This document shows positions 26,487-35,437 of a DNA stretch of 64,000 nucleotides, one piece after another. How positions within the stretch are numbered: the stretch's first letter is position 1; each line of letters opens with the position of its first letter. The notes beneath the pieces are model-generated. The model had not been told where the DNA came from. It worked only from the letters and a program-made list of their open reading frames with translations, and did no database searches. Made by a program: the position numbers and the translations under genes. Location of the stretch: positions 62,001-126,000 of the forward strand of contig NZ_BCNB01000002.1 in the NCBI RefSeq assembly GCF_001485575.1, in the 5' to 3' direction. Source of the DNA: Haloarcula sp. CBA1127. Lineage in GTDB: Archaea; Halobacteriota; Halobacteria; Halobacteriales; Haloarculaceae.

Positions 26487-28277
26487 CTAATTTTGGGGCG
26501 CTACGGACCACCCAGTGAACCCACCGTTGGTATAAACCTTGTTTGCCGTTGGATCGTTGTGCATTCTCGCCAGACTGTCTTCATCGTATCGGAATAAATA
26601 GTCCTGTTGGTCTTTTGTATAATACGAGGCAGTGTGCTGTTTGACATCGTGTGTCTTCGTGACAACGTAACTTCGGCCAAACGTGTCAGAGGCGATGACA
26701 TCCTGGCTGAAATAGCCGAGGTTCCGAGGCAAGTTATTGTTCATACTGAAACTCTGTGGGTAGTAGCGGGGATGGTTTGTGCCTAAGACGAACGCTTCCA
26801 TCTTATGTGACGTATCCATTGTATGGATTGGAACTCCTTCATCAATATTCGCTGCCATGAATTGAGACCCATCGTACTCTGCGTATGTCATGTGACGGTT
26901 TGGCTCGTAGGCAGCGCTTGCAGCGAGACAGGCACCTAGGAGTACGAGTACCGTCAAAGCAACGGTTGTTACCGAATTGCGCTTGATAGCGCTATGGATG
27001 AGTGCCATCCCCACGAGGACTGCAGCGAACAGGAGGGCGTATCTGTTCACTCTTATTATACCTTTCACGATGAGATTGCTAAGGAGAAAGATCGTTGCGA
27101 TACCGAGTCCTGCGACGAAGTGAATCGAACCGAAGCCCCAGTCGTACCGCATTCGCTCGGAGAGAAACCAGTACAGGGTCAAAAGGACGAATACCCCGGC
27201 GATAGTGAAGTAAATTGTAGTCGAACCGTACAGAGTGATGAATTTCTCGGCGAGTTGTAGAGGTGAAAACTGGACTGAGCCGGCTCGCTGTACCTCTCTG
27301 GCTGCTGGGTTCATATCGTCCTGTGCCGCAACGACTTTTGTTATGGCCTGGCGTGTCTGACCGAAGTTGGTGAGCCAGGCGAATAGGAGCGGAAGGAAGG
27401 CCACGCCAAGTCGCGGACTGAGTTGCGGAGTGGACGATAGGGAAAGCCGTCCGAACAGCCCGGAATACACCGAGGTTAACAGTAAGATACCCAGCATAAA
27501 CAGGGTTGTCATCGGGTGCGAATAGATGATGAACAGGCCGACCAGGAAAATCAAGAGCAGGTACTCATTGTCGTTACTCCGTCGGTACAGTTCTGTGAGC
27601 GTGAGTAGAACCGGAACGACCATGAATGAGTTCATCGCCGGGTGGTTTGAGAGATGGAAGGTCGTATAAATGAGAGTGCTGCCGGCTGCTAATCCGGCCG
27701 CGAGACTTCCCCGTTTACCCGAGAGCGTCTTCACAAGGACTCCGATTCCGATTATCTGAAGCGTCGTAAACAACAACGCTACCAAGTACGGCATCGCGTC
27801 AATCGGGACACCTAGCATCGCCATCTCGGCCATCAGCACATGTTCACCCGGATACCAGATTCCGGGAAGTGTTCCTGTTTCGAGGATTGACCTAACATCG
27901 CCGAAGTGTTGCAGTGCATCTGCCGTTCCTTGTCCGTAAAACCGATAGCCGCGAGCTTTTGGAAGGAAGAAGTACAGCGCGTAGTTTGAAAGGACGAGGC
28001 CAAGACCATGCCGCCAGTACCTCGTTTGCGTAATAGCCGCTGCTATCAGCGTCAATATTCCACCGCTCATGACCGAATAGAAAGCGAACCAGAACAGCTG
28101 GGACAGTCCATCTACCAGCGAGGTTTCATATCCGGTTACCGGTTGAATGGACAGGAAGAGCGCACTCTCAAGGATAAGGATCCCGGATAGGAGTATGACC
28201 AGATATTCCTGTATATCACGGTTGGCGAACTCGAAGCTGTCGAACGACTCCCGGTCGAGATTAGTCTCGTGACTCAT
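26487..28277 (-). CDS. Large polytopic membrane protein (possible membrane glycosyltransferase/polymerase)
   Basis: 596 residues with about 12 predicted transmembrane helices from residue 25 to 455, then a soluble C-terminal domain of about 130 residues. The arrangement resembles GT-C membrane glycosyltransferases or O-antigen-polymerase-like proteins, but no signature motif is clear. In this cluster it is the best candidate for a polymerase, or for a GT-C enzyme using a lipid-linked sugar. It is flanked by GT2 and GT4 genes on the same strand. Confidence 0.8.
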   Translation of the reverse strand: MSHETNLDRESFDSFEFANRDIQEYLVILLSGILILESALFLSIQPVTGYETSLVDGLSQLFWFAFYSVMSGGILTLIAAAITQTRYWRHGLGLVLSNYALYFFLPKARGYRFYGQGTADALQHFGDVRSILETGTLPGIWYPGEHVLMAEMAMLGVPIDAMPYLVALLFTTLQIIGIGVLVKTLSGKRGSLAAGLAAGSTLIYTTFHLSNHPAMNSFMVVPVLLTLTELYRRSNDNEYLLLIFLVGLFIIYSHPMTTLFMLGILLLTSVYSGLFGRLSLSSTPQLSPRLGVAFLPLLFAWLTNFGQTRQAITKVVAAQDDMNPAAREVQRAGSVQFSPLQLAEKFITLYGSTTIYFTIAGVFVLLTLYWFLSERMRYDWGFGSIHFVAGLGIATIFLLSNLIVKGIIRVNRYALLFAAVLVGMALIHSAIKRNSVTTVALTVLVLLGACLAASAAYEPNRHMTYAEYDGSQFMAANIDEGVPIHTMDTSHKMEAFVLGTNHPRYYPQSFSMNNNLPRNLGYFSQDVIASDTFGRSYVVTKTHDVKQHTASYYTKDQQDYLFRYDEDSLARMHNDPTANKVYTNGGFTGWSVAPQN

Positions 28278-28512
28278 TTATTACCCTTCTGGCCCGCTAT
28301 GCAGTGTGAGATCCACGTCTTTCCCTCTCTTGTATGCGGTAGATATTAAGTAATCAGCGACTAACGTGCAGGGGATACGCGCCCTCACCAAAGTCAGGTC
28401 TCTGCCAGCGTCAATAGACCACCTGAACCGCAATGTCGATTGGGCCACGAAAACGCGACATTGGTGTGGAACTGTGCAACCAGAATCAGTCGAGGCTCGA
28501 CTCGCCATTCGT

Positions 28513-29703
28513 TCAAATCTCGTCCTTGACCACAGGTGTGGGACTGCTGGTCGATTCCGTTTTGTCTCGAAGCACGGAGTCACCGATTTCAGCCACTTGG
28601 CCCAGTATTTCCGTTGTTTCTTGTACTGTCTCTTCCCAGTTGTAGCGCGTCGTGACGATTTCTCGGCCGTGTTTTCCCAGTTCTGAGAGGCGGCGCTGAT
28701 CGCTGAGCAAATCAGAAATCGCCGTCGTGAATCCCTCGACGTTGCCAACTTGGACTGTTTCTCCTGTTTGGTTGACTATTTTCGAGGTCTGTTCGAGATC
28801 GCTGGCAACAACTGGAGTTTCACAGGCCAGAGCTTCGATAACTGTCCGTGGAAAGCCTTCAGTCCGACTCGGAAGGACGAAGAGGTCCGCTGCTCTGAAT
28901 ACCGAGGGCATCTGCTGATAGGGTACCCGCCCCATAAATTCCACAGCATCTGTAAGTCCCTTGTCAGCGACCATCGATTCGAGACTGTCTCGAAGCGGGC
29001 CATCGCCACAGAAAAACAGTGATGCGTCCGGACAGCGTTCTCGTACCGTATCGAATGCAGCTAACACGTCCTGCGGTCGCTTTCCGTCGACTAAGCGGCC
29101 GACAAACACGATCGCCTGACCGCTCTGGTTCGCGATATCGGGATGAGGCTGTCCAGCAGGGGAGAAGCGGTTGGTATCGATTCCGTTGTTTACAACCGCG
29201 ATATCAGCGTCGACACCGAGATCACGGAGTTTAGATTGCTCGACATCGGTGTAGCAAAGCGTGACGTCGGCCGAGTCATACGTCCACTTGCCTAGCGTGC
29301 GAAGGTGTGTACGCGAGAACCAGAACGGACCTCGTTGTGAGTTGAGGCCGTGACACGTGATTGCAATCGGAATGTTGGCCATTCGGCAGTACAGCGCGGC
29401 CACGTTACTCGAGAAGAACAGATGAGAGTGGGTGTGAACCACGTCGAAGTCTTCCATACCACGTAGATTACCGACGGTGTTAGCGAAGATCTGATTCCCG
29501 AGGAGCTCTAGCTTCGGCGGTTGTTTGATCAACGTATACCCGTCTTGATCGGTAACCTCTCGCTCTTCCACATCTTCCGAGACAGTCAGGACGGTGACCT
29601 CATGCCCCATCGCAGCCTGATCGCGGCTCAGAGCATGTATGTGATATGGCGCACCACCGACGGTTTCAGGAAAGATGTCTTGGGCGACCCGGAGTACGTG
29701 CAT
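28513..29703 (-). CDS. Family 4 glycosyltransferase
   Basis: 396 residues with a GT-B fold. The N-terminal half begins MHVLRVAQDIFPETVGGAPY and includes HTHSHLFFSSNVAALYC. The C-terminal half has IVFVGRLVDGKRPQDVLAAF and EGFPRTVIEALACETPVV, which carries the E-x7-E signature. It follows the asnB gene on the same strand and precedes the large membrane protein by 235 bp. In that gap no gene is supported. Confidence 0.92.
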   Translation of the reverse strand: MHVLRVAQDIFPETVGGAPYHIHALSRDQAAMGHEVTVLTVSEDVEEREVTDQDGYTLIKQPPKLELLGNQIFANTVGNLRGMEDFDVVHTHSHLFFSSNVAALYCRMANIPIAITCHGLNSQRGPFWFSRTHLRTLGKWTYDSADVTLCYTDVEQSKLRDLGVDADIAVVNNGIDTNRFSPAGQPHPDIANQSGQAIVFVGRLVDGKRPQDVLAAFDTVRERCPDASLFFCGDGPLRDSLESMVADKGLTDAVEFMGRVPYQQMPSVFRAADLFVLPSRTEGFPRTVIEALACETPVVASDLEQTSKIVNQTGETVQVGNVEGFTTAISDLLSDQRRLSELGKHGREIVTTRYNWEETVQETTEILGQVAEIGDSVLRDKTESTSSPTPVVKDEI

Positions 29704-29833
29704 TTATTTCGCCCGACTCTTACGGGTAGAGGGGTATAGTTAATAGTCCGATTTTTTGAGTAATAGGCCTTTATAGCCAGTACAAGACACCAGATGGTGG
29801 TATGTCGTCACATTAAATCCAGACACCGTATTT

Positions 29834-31723
29834 CTATTCGAGGACCCCCTGCTCTTGCATACGCACAGCCCAGTGCTTGAAGACGTATACAGTCCAGAGG
29901 AACCGCGAGTGATCGTGGTTTCCATCGAGGTGCTCCTCGAATAGTTCTAAAATCGCCGCGGTATCGAGAATCCCCAGATCAGTAGAGCGGACCATCGAGA
30001 CGAACTCGTCGGCAAGTTCGTGTTTGAACCACTCACCGATCGGCATATCGAACCCGTGTTTGTTTCGCTGTAAGATAGACTCCGGCAGTACATCATCGAA
30101 GGCTCGTTTCAGCACACGTTTTCGATCGCGACCAGTTAGTTTGTGGTCTGTTGGAAGACTGAGTGCGTACTCAACGACATCAGTATCGAGGAACGGAACG
30201 CGTACCTCGAGTGAGTTGTACATACTGGCCTGGTCGACTTTCGTGAGCATCTGATCTGGGAGCGATAAGCGAGTATCGACAGCCTGTATCCGTGCCAAGC
30301 TCTCTCTATCGGCCAGTTCGGGGGATATCGCGGCGTGCTGTGTCCGGAGGGTTGTCTGCCCAGCTTCGATTGGGTCAACGTTCGTCACGGACTGGATCGC
30401 TTGGTCATCGGAGACACGCATTAAATCGAAGTGACGCTCCGGAACTGATCGTTCTCCGCTCCGGTTTATGAACCACTGTCCTTTGTATACGGCGTCGCCG
30501 ACCGCAGTCCCACGTGAAGCGGGTAGTGCATTCACAGCCGGCTCGACGGCGTATTCCCGTATCTGGGACGGAAGCGCTCGATAGTATTTTGACAGGGACT
30601 CGACTCGGTACTTATCGTAGCCGGCGAACAGTTCGTCAGCACCGTCACCCGAGAGTGCGACCTTGACGTTATCTCTCGTGGCCTGAGACACAGCGTAGCT
30701 CGGCATCAGTGCCGGATCGGCGAAGGGTTCCCCCAATTTATTCAGTACGTCCGGTACGGACTCGCGTACGTCATTCGCTGTGAGCGTGATCTCGTGATGG
30801 TCGGTGCCGTGGAAAGACGCCACTTCTCGTGCCGCCCAGGATTCGTCGAACCGATCCTGATTGAAACCGACGGTAAACGTCTTCACGGGATCATCAAGTA
30901 ACTGAGCCATCGTCCCGACGATTATCGTCGAATCGATCCCCCCGCTGAGGAACGCACCGAGTTCAACATCGGCCATCAGCCGTTTTTCGACCGCCGATTC
31001 GACGAGCGAGCGTAGGTGTGAGGCAGCGGTATCAATATCGGGGTCACGAGGCGTGATCGCTGGTTCGTGATATTTGTCGCGGTCGATACCGTCGTTCGAT
31101 ATGAGTATCCGCTCGCCGGGCCGGACCTTCGAGACGTTACGGAAGGCCGTTTTCGGTGCCGGAATATATCCGAATGCGAAGTACTGAGCCAGTGCATCCC
31201 GATCGATGCCACCGAGATCCATGTCGCTCTCGAACAGCGATGGGAGTTCGGAAGCGAACGCGAGCTCGTCGTCCGTTTCGGCAAGAACGAGAGGCTTGAT
31301 ACCCATCGGGTCACGGGCCAGTAACAGACGTTCTCGCTCACTGTCCCACAGAGCGAACGCGAACATTCCGTCGAGTTTGTCAACGAAACTGGGCCCTTCT
31401 TCCTCATAGAGATGAACCAGTACTTCCGTGTCGGTTTGAGTGGTAAATCGATGTCCTGCGGACGTGAGTCCTTCCTTGAGAGCCCCGTAATTATAGATCT
31501 CTCCGTTGAAGATGACGGTTACGGTACCGTCCTCGTTGTGGAGCGGCTGTCCCCCGTTCTCGGGGTCTATGATACTGAGTCGGCGGTGTGCAAGTCCAAC
31601 ACGTCCATCTCTGAAAACCCCATCGTCGTCAGGACCTCGGTGACACTGACAGTCGTTCATACGTTCAAGAACGTCGGTTTCAGGTGAGCCAGATCGAACA
31701 TACTTACCACAGATTCCACACAT
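29834..31723 (-). CDS. asnB: Asparagine synthase (glutamine-hydrolysing) family amidotransferase
   Basis: 629 residues. The N-terminal class II glutaminase domain starts MCGICGKYV, with Cys2 as nucleophile after Met removal, and keeps HRGPDD and FNGEIYNY. The C-terminal synthetase domain has the PP-loop LGAFLSGGIDSTIIV and a second motif KVALSGDGADELFAGYDK. Length and motifs match functional AsnB. In glycan loci such enzymes often amidate uronic acids rather than make asparagine; that role is inferred from the neighbours. The ATG at 31723 is required for the N-terminal Cys. Confidence 0.94.
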   Translation of the reverse strand: MCGICGKYVRSGSPETDVLERMNDCQCHRGPDDDGVFRDGRVGLAHRRLSIIDPENGGQPLHNEDGTVTVIFNGEIYNYGALKEGLTSAGHRFTTQTDTEVLVHLYEEEGPSFVDKLDGMFAFALWDSERERLLLARDPMGIKPLVLAETDDELAFASELPSLFESDMDLGGIDRDALAQYFAFGYIPAPKTAFRNVSKVRPGERILISNDGIDRDKYHEPAITPRDPDIDTAASHLRSLVESAVEKRLMADVELGAFLSGGIDSTIIVGTMAQLLDDPVKTFTVGFNQDRFDESWAAREVASFHGTDHHEITLTANDVRESVPDVLNKLGEPFADPALMPSYAVSQATRDNVKVALSGDGADELFAGYDKYRVESLSKYYRALPSQIREYAVEPAVNALPASRGTAVGDAVYKGQWFINRSGERSVPERHFDLMRVSDDQAIQSVTNVDPIEAGQTTLRTQHAAISPELADRESLARIQAVDTRLSLPDQMLTKVDQASMYNSLEVRVPFLDTDVVEYALSLPTDHKLTGRDRKRVLKRAFDDVLPESILQRNKHGFDMPIGEWFKHELADEFVSMVRSTDLGILDTAAILELFEEHLDGNHDHSRFLWTVYVFKHWAVRMQEQGVLE

Positions 31724-31985
31724 TGTTCACGTAATCTACATCGATGCTCAAAATTATACCCTCCCTACACGGGCGAATCAGACGGGCTATCTTCCGCTCA
31801 ACGCTGCCTATATGGGTCTGTCAGTCTGTTGTGGAACGTCCCCGTGGCAGTTCTGTCCCTTCCCGGCTGAATGAACTATTCGAGCCATTCGAATCGACCA
31901 AAGCATTGCAGGAAAGTCAGAAACGTGTCCCGAGAATCGGCGTAGGGTGAGTATAAACAAGCCCTTTCACACAGACTGTGAACTA

Positions 31986-33155
31986 ATGGAAAGCACTGGA
32001 CCGATAGCGTTCTTCGTTCCCTCTCTGACAGTCGGTGGTGCCGAGCGTGTGACAGTTTCTGTTGCGAACGGGCTCTCTAAGCGCGGATATGACGTAGACC
32101 TTGTCGTATCGTACAACGAGGGGGATTTCCGGACTGATGTCGCCGGAAGCGTAAACGTCGTCGACCTCGGAACACAGAGGATACCAGGGATAGGAATCGG
32201 TGCGAGTGTTCCCGCTCTCGTGCGATATCTGCGGCGACAATCTCCCCAAATACTCTTCTCACAGATGACGTATGCCAACGATATTCACATGATTTCGCAG
32301 GTTCTATCGGGCGCTGACACTACCGCCATCTCGACGGTCCACAACACGCTCGGGATGCAGGAGGGATCGAAAGAGAAACTTGTCCAGTGGCTGCAGCGTC
32401 GCCTTGCCAGTCAGTCGGACCAATTCGTCGCTGTTTCAGAGGGTGTCGCTAAGAGCGTCGTCGAACACGTCGGCATCGACCAGGAGAAAGTATCCGTCCT
32501 CCATAACCCGGTCCCTATCAATGAGGTGCAAGAGCGGGCAGGAGAGTCGGTGGATCATCCCTGGATCGAGTCTGCGAACCTTGACATCGTCCTCGGTGTC
32601 GGCCGTCTAGAGAGAGCGAAAAACTTTGAATCGTTCCTCCGCGCTTTCGAACAGGTCCATGCCGCTCGACCGGACACGCGTGCGATTATTGTCGGCCGCG
32701 GGTCGAAGCGAACCGAACTCGAAACCCTCGCGGCCGAGTTAGGTATCGACGCCGCGGTTTCGTTTCCAGGCTTTGTCGACAACCCTTACGGCTACATGGC
32801 GGGTTCGGACATCCTCGCGCTGTCTTCGGTCCACGAGGGACTGCCGACCGTGCTCATCGAGGCCCTTGCATGTGGATGTCCGGTCGTCTCGACCGATTGT
32901 CCCAGCGGCCCGGCAGAGATCCTCAAAGATGGTGAGTACGGCCCGCTCGTCGATGTCGATGACGACGAAGGACTCGCAGCGGCCATCCGGACGACGCTCG
33001 ACGATCCACACCCGAGCGGCGTGCTGATCGAGCGTGCGAACGATTTCGCCCCGGCGGCCGTGATCGACCAGTACGAAGCGTTTATTCGAAGTTTCGTATC
33101 GGTGGAGACCACCGACAGTGTCGATAAACGATCCGAGCCGCTCACCCCCTCGTGA
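31986..33155 (+). CDS. Family 4 glycosyltransferase
   Basis: 389 residues from the ATG at 31986 (MESTGPIAFFVPSLTVGGAE); a GTG at 31947 is the alternative. The GT-B motifs are complete: VGGAERVTVSVANGL, LGVGRLERAKNFESF, IIVGRGSKRTEL and EGLPTVLIEALACGCPVV. It is the only plus-strand gene in this part of the island, divergent from asnB (260-bp gap) and convergent with the DUF1616 gene. Confidence 0.92.
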   Translation: MESTGPIAFFVPSLTVGGAERVTVSVANGLSKRGYDVDLVVSYNEGDFRTDVAGSVNVVDLGTQRIPGIGIGASVPALVRYLRRQSPQILFSQMTYANDIHMISQVLSGADTTAISTVHNTLGMQEGSKEKLVQWLQRRLASQSDQFVAVSEGVAKSVVEHVGIDQEKVSVLHNPVPINEVQERAGESVDHPWIESANLDIVLGVGRLERAKNFESFLRAFEQVHAARPDTRAIIVGRGSKRTELETLAAELGIDAAVSFPGFVDNPYGYMAGSDILALSSVHEGLPTVLIEALACGCPVVSTDCPSGPAEILKDGEYGPLVDVDDDEGLAAAIRTTLDDPHPSGVLIERANDFAPAAVIDQYEAFIRSFVSVETTDSVDKRSEPLTPS

Positions 33156-33222
33156 CTAGCTCCGGTCTATACCATCCATCAGAACGGTCCAAACCTACTT
33201 CCGGACTCCTGTCGTTATTATC

Positions 33223-34158
33223 TCACGTTACGTCGACCCAAATGTGAGCCTCACGGTACGCGTTCTCAGCTGTGGGTTGATTCGGGGGACTTCCCCTGTA
33301 CAACAAATACGTCAACCGCAGGCGCTCGCCCTCCAGTACCGGCGTCACCGTGTGACGCTGCAGCCAGCGGCCTCCAGCCGCTGTCCGGTTGCTATAAGTA
33401 TCAAGACGTATGCGCTCGATGACCTCTCCTGTCGGCGCGGTTCGGGCTAACTGCACGACGACGACGTACTCAGTTGTCTCCATCTCGTGATTCGTGGCGG
33501 TGAAGTACATCTGTTTGGGCTCGCCCAACGCGATCTGCTCCGGATAGCCGCTTGCCTCCAGATTGCCAGTCTCATTCTCGGTCAACAGCCCGAATTCTGT
33601 GTACGCTTCGCCGCGTTGTGGCTGAGCCGCGACCAGCGTCACGCTGGCAAACGTCACGAGGATCGCTACACCGACAACTACGGTCCCCAACTGGACTCCC
33701 TCCCCGTCGGAACCACCGCTGGCCGCTCGTGAGTTCCCGAAGGGCATCGAGGTCTGACTCAGGCCCATCTGTGTCCTTTTGTAGCGCCGATACCCCGCGA
33801 TTCCAGTTGCCACAACGGTTACGATAGCAAGGGCAGTGACAACCGGAGTCGGACGAATCGGCCAGGGCGTGAACTCAAGATTGACTCCGACGATAATTGC
33901 CAAACAGATGCTTGCCACAACCGAGTACAACATCCGTTCTGTGGTAATCAGCCGGTGGTGTTCACACTCCGGGTTCCGAGTTGGAAAAAGGGCCGCGACT
34001 ACAGCATAGCCCGGGACGAACAGCAAGAACGGTAACGCGATGGCCGCGAGGAGTATTCCCTCAAGAGACGATAGCGTTGCGAGGAGTACAACCGCTGTGT
34101 ACCCCACAGTAGTAAGCAAATCGACAGTCGCTGGCGAAGTATCCGACCACCTGCCCAT
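33223..34158 (-). CDS. DUF1616 membrane protein
   Basis: 311 residues. Four hydrophobic helices lie in the N-terminal half (about 12-30, 33-60, 78-98, 104-125) with the DUF1616 signature VPGYAVVAALFP and TTERMLYSVVASICLAI. A further helix at about 160-180 precedes an extracytoplasmic beta-rich domain (residues 185-311). DUF1616 proteins are recurrent in archaeal N-glycosylation and S-layer loci; the biochemical role is not established. The downstream gene in transcription direction is the convergent GT4. Confidence 0.85.
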   Translation of the reverse strand: MGRWSDTSPATVDLLTTVGYTAVVLLATLSSLEGILLAAIALPFLLFVPGYAVVAALFPTRNPECEHHRLITTERMLYSVVASICLAIIVGVNLEFTPWPIRPTPVVTALAIVTVVATGIAGYRRYKRTQMGLSQTSMPFGNSRAASGGSDGEGVQLGTVVVGVAILVTFASVTLVAAQPQRGEAYTEFGLLTENETGNLEASGYPEQIALGEPKQMYFTATNHEMETTEYVVVVQLARTAPTGEVIERIRLDTYSNRTAAGGRWLQRHTVTPVLEGERLRLTYLLYRGSPPNQPTAENAYREAHIWVDVT

Positions 34159-34260
34159 AAGTTCCGCTCACGCCTACGCTATGATAAGTAAAAACTGCAT
34201 AACGGTCATTGACGATGTCGAATGCGGTGTCAAAGAACAAGATCCAACCGTTCAGAGTAA

Positions 34261-35103
34261 TTACTCTGATTCTGTTCGGGAGAGATACTTTTGTTGTAAC
34301 CGCCAGACGTACCCACGAAGTAACAGAATCGATAGCTTCGGAATGAACGAGCCGTATCGAATCCCGCTCGACTCGTCGCCGTAGAGTGCTTCCATCGGTA
34401 CGTCCTGAACAGTCATCCCATTCGCATCCAAGTGAATTAGCATATCGTTCAGAAATCCGTAGTCGTCAAACAGATCGTTCAGCGAGAGCTGTTCAAGCGC
34501 TGTCGCGGAAATCGCGGTGTATCCGTTCTGTGGGTCGCGCATTTGCCAGTGTCCGCTCGCGATCTTGGTCAACATCGTGAGGAGCGCATTCCCGAACAGC
34601 CGCCAGTTAGACATCTGAGTACAGTGGCGTCGCGATATTAGTCGGTTGCCTTTCGCGTAATCCGCATCCCCCTCAACGACTGGGTCGAGTATCTCATCGA
34701 GGATGTTCGGATCCATCTGGCCGTCGCCATCAAGGACTGCAACCGTATCCATGCCGCTCATAAGCGCCAGCTCGTATCCAGTTTGTACGGCGGCCCCGCG
34801 ACCGCCGTTAGTCTGATGACGTACTGGGACGATCCGCTTATCGAGAAACGTCTGGCTTTCAGATACCGTTGTCCCGGCCCCGTCGGCGACAACTATTTGT
34901 TGTGCGGAATCACCGGTCACACCTTCTTGTTTTACCTCAGTATCCACGTATTCCTTGATTTCGGTCCACGTGCCATCTGTCGAGCAGTCGTCGATAACGA
35001 ACACCTGATCGACGTACTCCGGAAGTGAGTCGAGGACCTCACCGATGAACCCCTCTTCGTTGTGTGCCGGAACGACGACACCGACGGTCGAGCCTTTATA
35101 CAC
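34261..35103 (-). CDS. Family 2 glycosyltransferase (dolichol-phosphate sugar synthase-like)
   Basis: 280 residues. TVGVVVPAHNEEGFIGEVL and VFVIDDCSTDGTW open the fold, and AVLDGDGQMDPNIL carries the DxD. RDPQNGYTAIS and SNWRLFGNALLTML are as in dolichol-phosphate-mannose/glucose synthases such as the AglD/AglJ group. The start is a GTG at 35103; no better start is available. There is no C-terminal pair of membrane helices, unlike AglD. It probably charges dolichol phosphate with the first or a decorating sugar. Confidence 0.9.
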   Translation of the reverse strand: MYKGSTVGVVVPAHNEEGFIGEVLDSLPEYVDQVFVIDDCSTDGTWTEIKEYVDTEVKQEGVTGDSAQQIVVADGAGTTVSESQTFLDKRIVPVRHQTNGGRGAAVQTGYELALMSGMDTVAVLDGDGQMDPNILDEILDPVVEGDADYAKGNRLISRRHCTQMSNWRLFGNALLTMLTKIASGHWQMRDPQNGYTAISATALEQLSLNDLFDDYGFLNDMLIHLDANGMTVQDVPMEALYGDESSGIRYGSFIPKLSILLLRGYVWRLQQKYLSRTESE

Positions 35104-35437
35104 TCTGTGTCCCCCCTGTTGGTGAGTGGAGCGAGTCCGCTACGGTACGCACAGAGTTACCGAAAAGGGAGCTACTCATCTCGAGTCGGCTTTCATGCCA
35201 GACCCACGCGCCAATAGTAACCTCTGATTCAGTGATAGTCATGGTAGGTCGTAGGGCCGCTCACCGGCCACCAATAGGGCCCTCTCTGTCGTCATGTTGG
35301 GCAAATCGATCTATTGTTATTCCTTACTTTCCAGGGTTAGCGGTCATATACAGTGGACTGTCGAATCGATAAATATCTGGTTAGACCGATTCCGAAAAGC
35401 GCCCGCGTACGGCGATTACTATTGTTAGAGGGAGTGG
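35104..35437. other. Intergenic region
   Basis: 333 bp between two minus-strand genes. No gene is supported; the right end is AT-rich and probably follows the stop codon at 35438. Confidence 0.4.

Noticed and set aside
28500..28530. gttcaaatc near 28511, similar to a tRNA T-loop
   Set aside because: Flanking bases do not form a T-stem and no acceptor or anticodon arms fit; it belongs to the end of the glycosyltransferase gene.
28281..28748. Minus-strand frame between the GT4 gene and the membrane protein gene
   Set aside because: Overlaps the GT4 coding sequence in another frame; Arg/Ser-rich composition is that of a shadow frame.
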